Of a stretch of 64,000 nt of DNA, positions 43,060 to 53,300 are shown piece by piece; the first letter of the stretch is position 1; the number at the start of each line of letters is the position of its first letter. The stretch comes from Treponema sp. (GTDB lineage Bacteria > Spirochaetota > Spirochaetia > Treponematales > Treponemataceae): assembly GCA_017940255.1 (NCBI GenBank), contig JAGAZB010000009.1, forward strand, positions 49,167 through 113,166, given 5' to 3'. The translations under genes and the position numbers were made by a program. Below the pieces are notes generated by a model that saw only the letters and a program-made list of their open reading frames with translations, was not told the DNA's origin and did not search any database.

Positions 43060-43863
43060 ATGACAAACATTGGATTTATAGGAATGGGAAACATGGCTCT
43101 GGCAATTGCCGGCGGCTTTATAAAATCTGGCAAGGTGAAGGCAGAAAATCTTTTTGCCTATGCGCCTAATCAGGAAAAACTGCGTGCAAATGCCGCTAAA
43201 GTTGGTTTTACAGCAGAGGCTTCTCTTGTTGATATGATAAAAAAATGCGACACAGTAATTCTTGCCTGCAAACCTTATCAGATTAAAGACGTTTTAGGTC
43301 AGTCTGGCGGCGAGGTGCAGCAGGCTCTTAAGGGTAAGGCTCTTATTTCTGTGGCAGCCGGCTGGGTTTTGTCTACTTTCCAGGAAGTGCTGGGAGATGC
43401 TGTGCGCATTCAGTGCATTATGCCTAATACTCCGGCTCTTGTAGGACAGGGAGTTATGCTTTTTGAAAAAGCTAACACTCTTACCGCAGAAGAACTATCC
43501 CAGGCTCGCGAGCTTTTTGAGGCTTTAGGAATCGTAGAAGAACTTCCTACAAATCTGATGGGAATTGGTGGTGCAATCAGTGGCTGCGGTCCTGCTTTTA
43601 TGGATCTGATTATGGAAGCATACGCCGACGCTGCTGTTAAATACGGAATTGCCCGTCCAACCGCCTATCGCCTTGTTGCCCAGACCATGCTGGGAAGCGC
43701 AAAACTGCAGCAGGTTACCGGAGATCATCCGGGAGTCCTAAAGGACGCAGTTTGTTCTCCAAACGGAACCACAATCCGTGGTGTGGACGCTCTGGAAAAA
43801 CAGGGCCTTCGCGCTGCCTGCCTGTCTAGTATTGACGCTATAATGGACTATAAGAAACAATAG
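43060..43863 (+). CDS. proC: Pyrroline-5-carboxylate reductase
   Basis: 267 residues from the ATG at 43060 (AGAGGT 7 nt upstream). Upstream in-frame codons back to 43015 lie in repeats. The NAD(P) motif IGFIGMGNMALAIAGGF is at the N-terminus, and the ProC signature appears as DAVCSPNGTTIRGVDALEKQG, with CIMPNTPALVGQG in the centre. It makes proline from pyrroline-5-carboxylate. Confidence 0.93.
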   Translation: MTNIGFIGMGNMALAIAGGFIKSGKVKAENLFAYAPNQEKLRANAAKVGFTAEASLVDMIKKCDTVILACKPYQIKDVLGQSGGEVQQALKGKALISVAAGWVLSTFQEVLGDAVRIQCIMPNTPALVGQGVMLFEKANTLTAEELSQARELFEALGIVEELPTNLMGIGGAISGCGPAFMDLIMEAYADAAVKYGIARPTAYRLVAQTMLGSAKLQQVTGDHPGVLKDAVCSPNGTTIRGVDALEKQGLRAACLSSIDAIMDYKKQ

Positions 43864-43883
43864 ATTGTCCGCTGTGCCCTGTC

Positions 43884-43906
43884 ATTCCCCGGCTTGAGCG
43901 GGGAAT
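43884..43906. repeat. ATTCCCC palindrome of the same dispersed family
   Basis: ATTCCCCG and CGGGGAAT flank a GCTTGAG loop. It lies just after proC and 4 bp before the convergent galT gene ends, so it may stop both transcripts. Confidence 0.6.
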
Positions 43907-43909
43907 CTG

Positions 43910-45445
43910 TTACAAAGAAGCAATAAATCTGTAAAATGCGGCGCGGCCAGCTTCGTCGCGTTTATAAACACCGGCATCTTCAAGCACCTTGCTGAATACG
44001 ATGCCGGTTTCTTCTTTTAAAATTGAATCAGCATTTTCCTTGCAGAAGTCTGGGTGACGTTTAAGTATATCTTCAGCCCAGTCTGCGTGCTTGCTTAAAA
44101 CTTCGTCTGCTCGCAAATCTGCACCGCGGCACATAGCATCACCCAAATCTGCAAGTTCCTTCTTCAAGCGGCTTGGCAAAACTGCAAGGCCCATAACTTC
44201 AATAAGCCCGATGTTTTCCTTCTTGATGTGATGAAGATTTGCGTGAGGATGATAAACTCCAAGAGGGTGTTCTTCAGTTGTGATGTTATTGCGAAGTACC
44301 AGATCCAGCTCGTATAAATCACCACGGCGGCGGGCAATTGGAGTGATGGTGTTGTGAATTTCACCATCATCAGTTTTAGCAAAAATAAAGGCAGCTTCGT
44401 CGCTATAGGCACGCCATTTTTTCAGGATATAATCAGCAGCTTCAATCAGTTCATCTGCACTAGGACTGTCCAGACGGATAACGCTCATTGGCCATTTTAC
44501 AATTCCAGCCTGAACATGAGGGAAGTAAACTGAACCATCACTGGTTCCTACAAGGTTGATGTCTTTTTCAACAGGAGCCTTTTCCATTGGGAAGGTGTAG
44601 CGGCCACCCTGGAAGTGGTTGTGAGTCAGAATTGAACCGCCAACAATTGGAATATCTGCATTGCTTCCCAAAGTGTAATGAGGGAAGAGTGTTACAAAGT
44701 CCAGAAGACGCTTAAAGGTCTGGCGTTCAATTTTCATTGGTTCGTGTTTTGAATCAAAAACAATACAGTGCTCGTTGTAGTAAACATAAGGAGAATACTG
44801 AAGGTACCACTGTTCTCCGGCAAGACTAAGAGGGATGATTCTATGATTCTGGCGGGCTGCGTGGTTCATTCGGCCTGCATAACCTTCATTTTCGCGGCAC
44901 AAAAGACAAGCCGGGTAGCTGCTCTGCTTTGCATTACGGGCTGCGGCAATTGCTTTTGGGTCTTTTTCTGGTTTAGAAAGGTTAATAGTGATGTCCAGGT
45001 CGCCGTATTCTGTACTGGTCTTCCATTTTAAATCTTTGCAAACACGGTAGCGGCGGATATAGTCTGTATCGCAGCTGAATTTGTAGTACCAGTCGGTTGC
45101 GGCCTTGGCGCCATCTTCATCCAAAATTGCATTAAATTTCTGAATGATTGTACTTGGAGGAGCAACAAGAAGTCCCATTATTTTTGTATCAAATAAATCG
45201 CGGCTTACAATGCCTGTGTCTTCAAAAATCCCCTGAGCGGCTGCGTAGTCCAGCATTTCTTTTAGAATTTCTTCCAGTTCTTCTGTTTTTACACAAGGAA
45301 GGGCTGAGGCCTGAGGTGTTTCAAAGCCATCCAGCCTAAAAAGTTCAAGGAGTCTGTTTTCTGTAAAAATAACATCGTCGCTTGTAATAAGTCCGTTACT
45401 AAGGGCGTAAGATGTGAGTTTAATTATGTTCTCGTAGATAGTCAT
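43910..45445 (-). CDS. UDP-glucose--hexose-1-phosphate uridylyltransferase (class II GalT)
   Basis: 511 residues from the ATG at 45445, which has GGAG 6 nt upstream. A TTG at 45457 is the only alternative. It matches the GalT2 family (COG4468) through GVYHPHANLHHIKKENIGLI and EVMGLAVLPSRL and the central GGSILTHNHFQGGRYTFPME. It exchanges UMP between UDP-glucose and galactose-1-phosphate in the Leloir pathway. No galK or galE is adjacent. Confidence 0.9.
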   Translation of the reverse strand: MTIYENIIKLTSYALSNGLITSDDVIFTENRLLELFRLDGFETPQASALPCVKTEELEEILKEMLDYAAAQGIFEDTGIVSRDLFDTKIMGLLVAPPSTIIQKFNAILDEDGAKAATDWYYKFSCDTDYIRRYRVCKDLKWKTSTEYGDLDITINLSKPEKDPKAIAAARNAKQSSYPACLLCRENEGYAGRMNHAARQNHRIIPLSLAGEQWYLQYSPYVYYNEHCIVFDSKHEPMKIERQTFKRLLDFVTLFPHYTLGSNADIPIVGGSILTHNHFQGGRYTFPMEKAPVEKDINLVGTSDGSVYFPHVQAGIVKWPMSVIRLDSPSADELIEAADYILKKWRAYSDEAAFIFAKTDDGEIHNTITPIARRRGDLYELDLVLRNNITTEEHPLGVYHPHANLHHIKKENIGLIEVMGLAVLPSRLKKELADLGDAMCRGADLRADEVLSKHADWAEDILKRHPDFCKENADSILKEETGIVFSKVLEDAGVYKRDEAGRAAFYRFIASL

Positions 45446-45513
45446 ATTAGTCTCCAATCATTCTGATAGTAATACTATCATATATCATAAGCGGAATAAT
45501 GTCCACAAGCCAC

Positions 45514-45972
45514 TTATTTTAAGCAGATATCTACTTCGAAGGGGCCGTAAGTGGTTACAAATGGAATTACAATAACAGGATAACTTTTTGGCCATGCAAT
45601 TGAATGATTGTGACCCATTACACAGAAAGGTGGAGAAATATCAATAGAATATTCTTTGATGGCAGTAACTGCGTGTCCCGCAATAATGTTTGTGAATTCA
45701 CTTACAAGCCCGATTGCGGTGTCTTCGTATTCAGCTGGTGTACATTCAATTCCAGAAAGAGCCAGCATTTTTGAGGCGAGCGTTTTGTGAAGGCGGAATG
45801 CAACAACTCCCTTAAAGTCTCCGGTAATTCCAAGCAGGCCCGAAATTTCCCATGGATGCCCTGCATTTATGTCCAGCAGGTGGGGCTCTTTTGGTTCAGG
45901 TCTGATGTTAAACATACTTTCAAAAGCATGCATTCCTTCTGATAGAAAATGATTAATAATCTTCGCGTCCAT
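45514..45972 (-). CDS. cheX: CheX-type CheY-P phosphatase
   Basis: 152 residues. The CheC/CheX/FliY phosphatase motif is present once as VSEFTNIIAGHA, with the Glu and Asn that attack CheY-P. The length and single motif match CheX, which terminates chemotactic signalling in spirochaetes. No other chemotaxis genes are nearby. It is followed 61 bp upstream by the unknown exported protein gene on the same strand. Confidence 0.85.
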   Translation of the reverse strand: MDAKIINHFLSEGMHAFESMFNIRPEPKEPHLLDINAGHPWEISGLLGITGDFKGVVAFRLHKTLASKMLALSGIECTPAEYEDTAIGLVSEFTNIIAGHAVTAIKEYSIDISPPFCVMGHNHSIAWPKSYPVIVIPFVTTYGPFEVDICLK

Positions 45973-46033
45973 TGGGAATATGATAAGTCAGAAAATACTA
46001 CTTGTAAATAAAATGTTTTAACTTTTTCTGTCT

Positions 46034-47239
46034 TTATTCCAGAAGCATTTCGCGTAAAATTTGGGCTGTTTGTGCGGCTTGAGCTGCATTCATTGTTCTG
46101 GAGAGAGGCATTACAGGACCCTTTGAGGCCGCAAGCCAGAAGCGTACATCATCTGCCTGGTGGTCTGGAACTGCTGAGTTTTTCTGTACAGGTGCAAGAC
46201 CGCTTTCGGTTGCCAGTGTGTTTTGATAGCTGGTTACCAGATTTTTAATCAGTTTTTCTGTTGATTTTCTTGATTTAATGGCCGTAACAGAAAATTGAAC
46301 TGCGGCAAACTTCCTTTCGGGTGTGAATTCGGTGGAAGGGCAGTAAATTGAAGTGTAATTTGCAACTGAACGGCTTGGAATCTGGCGGTGTTGAGAAAGA
46401 CTTGTAAAAGCTATGCCGCAAAGTTCGTTTTCAAGGTAAAAAAGTATGTCTTTTTCATTAAGTTTTAAGGATTCGCGGGGCAAAATTCCACTGCGCAGTA
46501 AACTTTTTATTTCTGCTGCAGTCTTTCCAAGAGGTTGATTTTCTTCAAGGTATTTTGTAAGTGTTTCCTGGAAATCTTCCTTGCCGGTTCCTGTGCCGAA
46601 GGCCATCATCTCTTTAATCATATTTTCATAGGCTTCATAGCCGCAAAGGGCTTCTGCAATCACTCCAACGTAGTCCAGAAAAAGAGAGTCGTTTGCAACC
46701 GGGATGAGCAGGGGGGCGCGGGTAGAATCTTTTTCGCGCCAGGCAAGCTCAATCAGATCCAGGAAGACGTCTACATTTTTCTGGCCGCTTTTAAGAAAAG
46801 TGGGGTAGTGTACATCAATTTCATAAAAATCATAAAGAAAAGGAAGGATTTTAACTGTGTTTTTTTCGGAAATTGTGAGGGAAGAAATAATTGAACTTGG
46901 AAAACCTTCCGTAAAACTTATGCTCAGTGCTTTTGATTTTTTTTCCAGATAGTTCTGGTTTTCTGCGTCATTTGTAAAAATAAGAAGACTGCATTTGTTC
47001 AGAAGATTTTTCTGCTCGTCCAGTGTTTTTTCATCATCAAAATTAATAATCTGTATTTTTGAATTGTCATTAGCTTCTAAAACTGAAATAACCGCGGCCT
47101 GAACTTTTGGGCTGGTTCTGTAAAAGCCAAGAACCTGTTTTTTTGAATGGGGGCCTGCGGCAAAAATAATGGCGAAAAGAAGAATAAGGGCTGCTAAGGC
47201 CGAAAAAACGATGATTTTAACACTCTTATTATTTCTCAT
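46034..47239 (-). CDS. Unrecognised exported protein, solute-binding-like layout
   Basis: 401 residues. It has an uncleaved or cleavable N-terminal hydrophobic segment (IIVFSALAALILLFAIIFAA) and no lipobox. The body alternates alpha/beta stretches, with a segment SLLIFTNDAEN and a later FYLENELCGIAFTSL that recall periplasmic binding protein folds. I cannot assign it to a family. It could bind a ligand or act as a checkpoint protein for the divergent giant lipoprotein gene, but that is only position. AATAAT on the minus strand lies 6-7 nt before the ATG. Confidence 0.7.
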   Translation of the reverse strand: MRNNKSVKIIVFSALAALILLFAIIFAAGPHSKKQVLGFYRTSPKVQAAVISVLEANDNSKIQIINFDDEKTLDEQKNLLNKCSLLIFTNDAENQNYLEKKSKALSISFTEGFPSSIISSLTISEKNTVKILPFLYDFYEIDVHYPTFLKSGQKNVDVFLDLIELAWREKDSTRAPLLIPVANDSLFLDYVGVIAEALCGYEAYENMIKEMMAFGTGTGKEDFQETLTKYLEENQPLGKTAAEIKSLLRSGILPRESLKLNEKDILFYLENELCGIAFTSLSQHRQIPSRSVANYTSIYCPSTEFTPERKFAAVQFSVTAIKSRKSTEKLIKNLVTSYQNTLATESGLAPVQKNSAVPDHQADDVRFWLAASKGPVMPLSRTMNAAQAAQTAQILREMLLE

Positions 47240-47354
47240 AATAAAATTATTTCCATATTCTTATGAAAATGTAAAGTAAAATAATAAAAATTTGTTTTTT
47301 TTCCGGTATGGGATTACAATTAAAAGTATAAAAAAATATTAAAGGAAAAAAGTT

Positions 47355-50300
47355 ATGGAGAGAAAATTACTAAAACGTTTTCGTGGTATCATTGTCTTTG
47401 TTTCATTTTTGTTTGTCTTGGTTTTCGCTGCCTGCGAAATTGGTTTAGGTTCAAGTGTAGATACTGAACCGCCAACGCTTACCATCACTTATCCGAGTGC
47501 AGATGTAGTCATTCGTGACGCATTTGTTCTTGCCGGAAGCTGTAATGATGATGAGGCTCTGGATACAGTAACAGTTTTGTTAAAAGAAACTGCTACAAAT
47601 ACTTCTTACGGGCCTTTTGAAATTCAGATTCCGGAGAGGGAAGAGGGTGACAAATCTGCCCAGGACTGGAAAATCTGGCTTAATCAGAAAGATAACGGGC
47701 TTTATCCTTTTAAAGACGGCCGTTATGTTGCCGAAGTTTACGCAACAGATAAAAGTGGTAAGGTTTCTGGTAAATCTTCTCTTTCCTTTGATATTGATAA
47801 TACTGCCCCAATTTTTGTAGTGCAGACTCCGGTTGCTATAGATCTTACTCAGCCTACAGAATTCGGTTCTTCGGTAAAAGCTAATGGACGAATTGCAGAT
47901 GATCATACAATCTCTAAAATGGTAATGAAGGTGTATGATGCTTCTGCTAATTTTGATGATGTAAACAATCCCCCTGTTGCAAAGTATGAATTTACAGAAA
48001 CTGAGGTAGAAACTGCGGGCGGAACTTCTGTTGTTTTTGCAAAGTATACTAAATCTGAAGCCGGCTCTACAGACACTAGCGCAAAATCTGGCCGCTACAA
48101 TGTTTTGAATAATGGTCAGCCATGGTTTTGTTCTATTGAAGTAGTTGATGCTGCAAAAACTTATACTCAGTCTGAATCTGACGCAACTTCTGAAGGAAAC
48201 TCTACCGGCGGGGCAATGTACCGCTACGATGATGTTTACGACGTTTGGCTTAGCGCTGCCTGTGGTCTTGATACAACTGCCGTAAAGCAGATTGTGAACG
48301 GAACATATTCTGGCACTGCCAGTGCCGCCAGCATTGAAGCCGCAAAAAACGCCTACGAAAAATCCGCAAAATCGAACGTCTGCTTTTCGGTGAATCCGGT
48401 GGTGAATCCAAAGTATACATGCTTTGGGTATACAGTAGGGAAAGATATTAATCGAGCAAACGCCACTATGAATAAAGTTTCAGGCGGCTCTACTCTTTCT
48501 GTAAATGTGAATTGTGGACTTGATGGAACGCTCTTGAATCCAAGTTCTACAACTATCTATATTTTTGGCCCTTTTAGTAGTCTTACAGAAGAGGATATTA
48601 CTTCAATTTATTCAAAACCATCTGGATATACTGGTACGCTATATAAAAAATGGACTATTAATGATTTAGTTGATTTGCAATCAAAGGAATCATGTGAATC
48701 TTTTGTAGAATCTGTTACTTTGCCTTCTGAAATAGATAATGATAGTTATTACGTGCTTGCAGCGGAAGTTTATGATGTTGAAGGTATGGTAACTATTCCT
48801 GAAACCTGGATTGTTTTTAAGGGCTATGTCCAGGAAAAAATCCCTGTTATTGAATGGAAGTCAGCTGGTAGTATTCCTTCAACAATAAAAGCTGAATCGA
48901 ACTTTGCAACTTGTGATGAAGGTGGATTCTTCAATATTACTGAACCTAAAGATTTGACGTTTTATGGTCTTCTTTCTGGGGTAGATAAACTAGATGCAAT
49001 TGATTCAACAAGCTTCAAATATTCTGTTACTTATGAAAATGAGAATCTTACTGAAGGTGAAAGTTATGTTTCTGGAAATATTGTAAAAGATGCTGCTGTT
49101 ACACTCTTAGATGACTATTATGTTATAACAACAGTTGATTCTTCTGGAAAAACAATTGAAGAAAAATATCCTCAGTGGAGATTTACTATTCCAAAAGAAA
49201 CTATTGAAAGTATTATAGCAGCTGATTCTACAGCTCCAGCATCTGGACGAGAATACTCGGTAAAAATTTCAGTTGATGTCTCTACGAAGAAGGGGGTTGA
49301 TGCTGTTCCTGTAACTAGAAAAATTCATGTTGATAATAAGTCTCCTGTTGTAAAGATTAATGCAGTAAAGCCTTTTGTTGCAGATGATGAAAATAATAAC
49401 TGTTTAAATGGAAATGTTGGTATTTCCGGAATTGTAACAGACACTAATCTTGAAAAATATTGGTATGAAATTTTTATTGATGATGTAAAAAAATATACAT
49501 CAGATCAGAAAGCATTGAGTTATGCTTTTGATTTTGATTTTGATACTACCGCTTATGATGATAATTCAAATATAAATGTAATTGTCTATGCAAAAGATAA
49601 GGGAGGAAATGTAGGTTCAATTTCAACCACAAAATTTAATAGTAATACGGCATTTTTAATTAATCAGGAAACAGATAGACCTAAAGTAAAACTTACTAAT
49701 GGTGGAATAAATGGCGGTGTAGATGTAGTAAATGCTACTGACATAAAGAAAGGTAAAAACCTTTTTGGTAAAGATACAAATAACGACATGATGTTGGAAA
49801 TTACAGATGATGATGGTATAAAGTCTGTAAAAGTCGAAAAAAAGAAATGCAATACAAACAGTTGGTCTACAATCGATATAGGAGATTCTGCTTCTCCAAA
49901 TGGAACAACATCTATCACTGTGTCTTGTGAACTTGGTGATGATGAGGGTGAATATGATATTCGTGTTACTGTAAAAGATATACATACAAATGAAAGAGAT
50001 ACTAAGCTTTCAAGTACAGGAGTAAGCGAATATAATTTTGTGGTTGCTGTAGATAGGGGAAATCCTCAGATAAATATTAATACTTCTTATGGTGAAAATG
50101 ATTTTAAAGCTGCTGGTGCCGATATATCAGTTACAGGTACAACAGATAAGTTAAACTGTACTATTGAAGTTTTTGCTGACTCAGGTCTTTCGAATTCTCT
50201 TGATCCAGATTTAAATGGTATTGTTTCAAATCTTCCCGCAAATGGAAAGTTGGGTGCAAGCCTGAATTGGGGTTTTGATTACAAAACAATTCCAAACAAT

Positions 50301-53300
50301 GGTATTGGTTCATTCTTCATTAAAATAACAGATAAATATGGTCAGTCAAATAAAAAGGAGTTTATCTATAAAGTTGACAGTGAAGCTCCTACATTTACAA
50401 TTACAGAAGTAAAAGGAACTGCTGTTACTTTAACAAAAACTTCTGAAATTTATGAAGAATATGGAACACAAGATAATGACTTTAAGGTTGTTGGAACTGT
50501 TTCTGATGGAACGGGAGATTATTCTTCAAAAGTTGCAAGCAATTTCTATTATAGATTTGTAAATGGTTCTTCACTTACAGATAATGATTATAAATATGAT
50601 AAAGTAACTAATGAATCTTTGGGATGGAAGAAGACAGTTATTACTTCAAAAAATGGTATAAATTATTATTCTATCTCAGCAGATTTGAGTGATTTAACTG
50701 ATGGTGCAACATATTTCTTGTATCTTGCAGCTGTTGATAATGCAAATAATGTTTCTAAAATTTCTGAAAATCCATCAAGTAAAATAAAAGTGACTGTAGA
50801 TAATTCTGCACCTAATATAACTTCAATGTCGTTTGATTCTACAGATACTGCACATAAGAAAATTACTATTGGGGCAAATGATAATACCAATAGTGGTAGT
50901 GGAAGTGGAATTAATAAAATAGAACTTTATAGAAATAGTGAAAGAATAAGAACTATAACAACTGGTGAAACTACTTATGATATTTCTAGCGATATTATTG
51001 TAGGTACAAATGAGTTTACTTTTGTTGCCTATGATAGGGCTGGAAATAAGAAAGATTCCAAAGATTCAAATATAAGTGTCACAATCCAGAATGATGCTCC
51101 AGAGTTTACAAGCAAGGATGACGGTCTAACAGGCCTTAATGCAATTGATGGATTTAGTTATCTTAATCTTTCACATCGTTCTGCCTCTGGCGTAAATGCT
51201 ACAGCGACAGTAACGGCAGAAGGAGACAATAATGGTCTTGCTTCAGTTACTTGGGAAGATAAGGTGAAGGGGGCTACAACTGCACTTGATAGTGGTTCTT
51301 GCACAATCGGAACAGGTGGAACAATTACTATGTCCCTGGTTCCATCTGATGAAAAGAAAACCTCTTACGAAGGAAAACTTGTTGTTCGAACAGTGACTGC
51401 AACAAATATTTACGGTCGCTCATCAACCTGGGAAATCAGATTTATTTGGGATACTGTAAAACCTGAAATAGTCACAGCAGATACAAATGATTCTCTTAAT
51501 CTAAAAGTCGGTGACAAGCTTTATACTGCAATTACCGCTGAAAATTCTAATATCTGGTTTAATTCAATGGCTTTGAATGTAAAAGGATCTTATTTAGAAG
51601 CAACTAGTGGTATTGATATTGTTTATTACAATGTTAATCAGAATCCTACATCTAGAATGAGTGTAACTACCGATACTACGGCCGGTTTAGGAAAATTCGA
51701 TAGTACAATTAGTGGATTTACCGAAGGTAATACAAATGAACTCAAGCTTTCGACAGTAGATAAGGCTGGAAACGCCAGTGCAGCTACAAGCTTTACTGTA
51801 AAAGTTGATACAAGTGCTCCATCTTTGAACAATATTGAATATAAATACGATGGTGAGGACAATTCTGCATACCGTCCTTACAGCGGTGCAATTCTTACAA
51901 ATAAGAGCAAGAATATCTTCTTCAGGGGTGACTACACAGATGCAAATGTAATTTCTAGTGTAAAAGTTTCTAAAGTGAAGTCAATTACAGCTTTGGAAAC
52001 TCCAGCAACTTTAACACCTGCAAGCGAAGGGGCCGCAAACGGCACCTGGACTTTTGAACTTGATAAGTCAAAGATTTCTGAAAGTGGAGTTTCTTTTGTT
52101 GTTCTTGATAATGCTGGAAATGAGAGTACAACAATATGTTCATTTAATATTGATGAAACAGCTCCTGTGGTTACAATCGAATCGCCAACAGTTTCTGCTT
52201 CAACAGTTTTGAACGGAAAAAATACTTTCAGCGGAAAAGTTGAAGAAGTAAATCCTAAATCTATTAAACTCTACTATGTATTCCAGGCAAGTGCTGCCAG
52301 AATACCTGCTGAACTTGAGGGCTGGGCAGAACTTAGTGGCTGCGAAGTTACAAAGGGCCTTAATAACAAAACTGTAAGTGATGTAAGCAGCTGGACTTTT
52401 AAGAATGTTGATGTAAACGAGCTGATGGGAACTGCAACTAAGGGAACTCTTTACATTCTGCCACTTGCTTACGATGAAGCTGGAAACTGCAATGTGAATG
52501 TAACAAGTGTTACTGGCTACAGTTCGTTTGCGGTAGATTTGGATTCCGACCGCCCTGTTTTGAAGTTCAGTAATCTTCCTTGGGATGCCAGCTTAAGTGC
52601 TGGAACTGGTGGTGTTAAAGAATATAACAAAAACCTTCAGACTTTGACAGGAACAATTAATGATGATGATGGAATAAGCGAACTTAGGATTGCTGTTTCT
52701 GATACTAAGATTACTGAGGCTCCTGCAGATTTGCTTACTAATGATGATTACAAGGTGTCTGTAAATTCCGGAGCCTTCTCTGTAGAGCTTGGCGCTGACG
52801 GTGCAAAATCACTTTGGATTTATGTAAAAGATAGTGCTGGTGGTGATTTCCAGACTGCAGATACAAGAGGAAGTCTATATCAGCCATATTTGATTTTTGA
52901 TAATCATAAAGAAAATGGCGAGGATGTTAAGACTAATAATGATTCAGCAGTAAACTTTGCAATAAACTCTTCGGCTCCAAAAATTAATATTTTTGAATAT
53001 AAGACAAGTTCTGATGAAAACACATTCGGAGATACACTTACTGCCCTTGGAACAACTAATATAGTGGGTGGTACTAGCAAAAAGTATGTTATTTTTGCTC
53101 TGAATGTTGAATCTAAGGTACCTGTTAAATTTGTAAAAGTTGCTGCTAGTGGCTATTCTGGTGATTATAACTTTACAAAGACTGGAACACAGAATGGAAG
53201 TGAGATTTGGACTTCAGTCTCTGTTGATACATCAGCTTGGGATGAGGGAACTAACACATTAACCTTTACTGTAGAAGACGCAAGTGGTCTTACAACTGTT

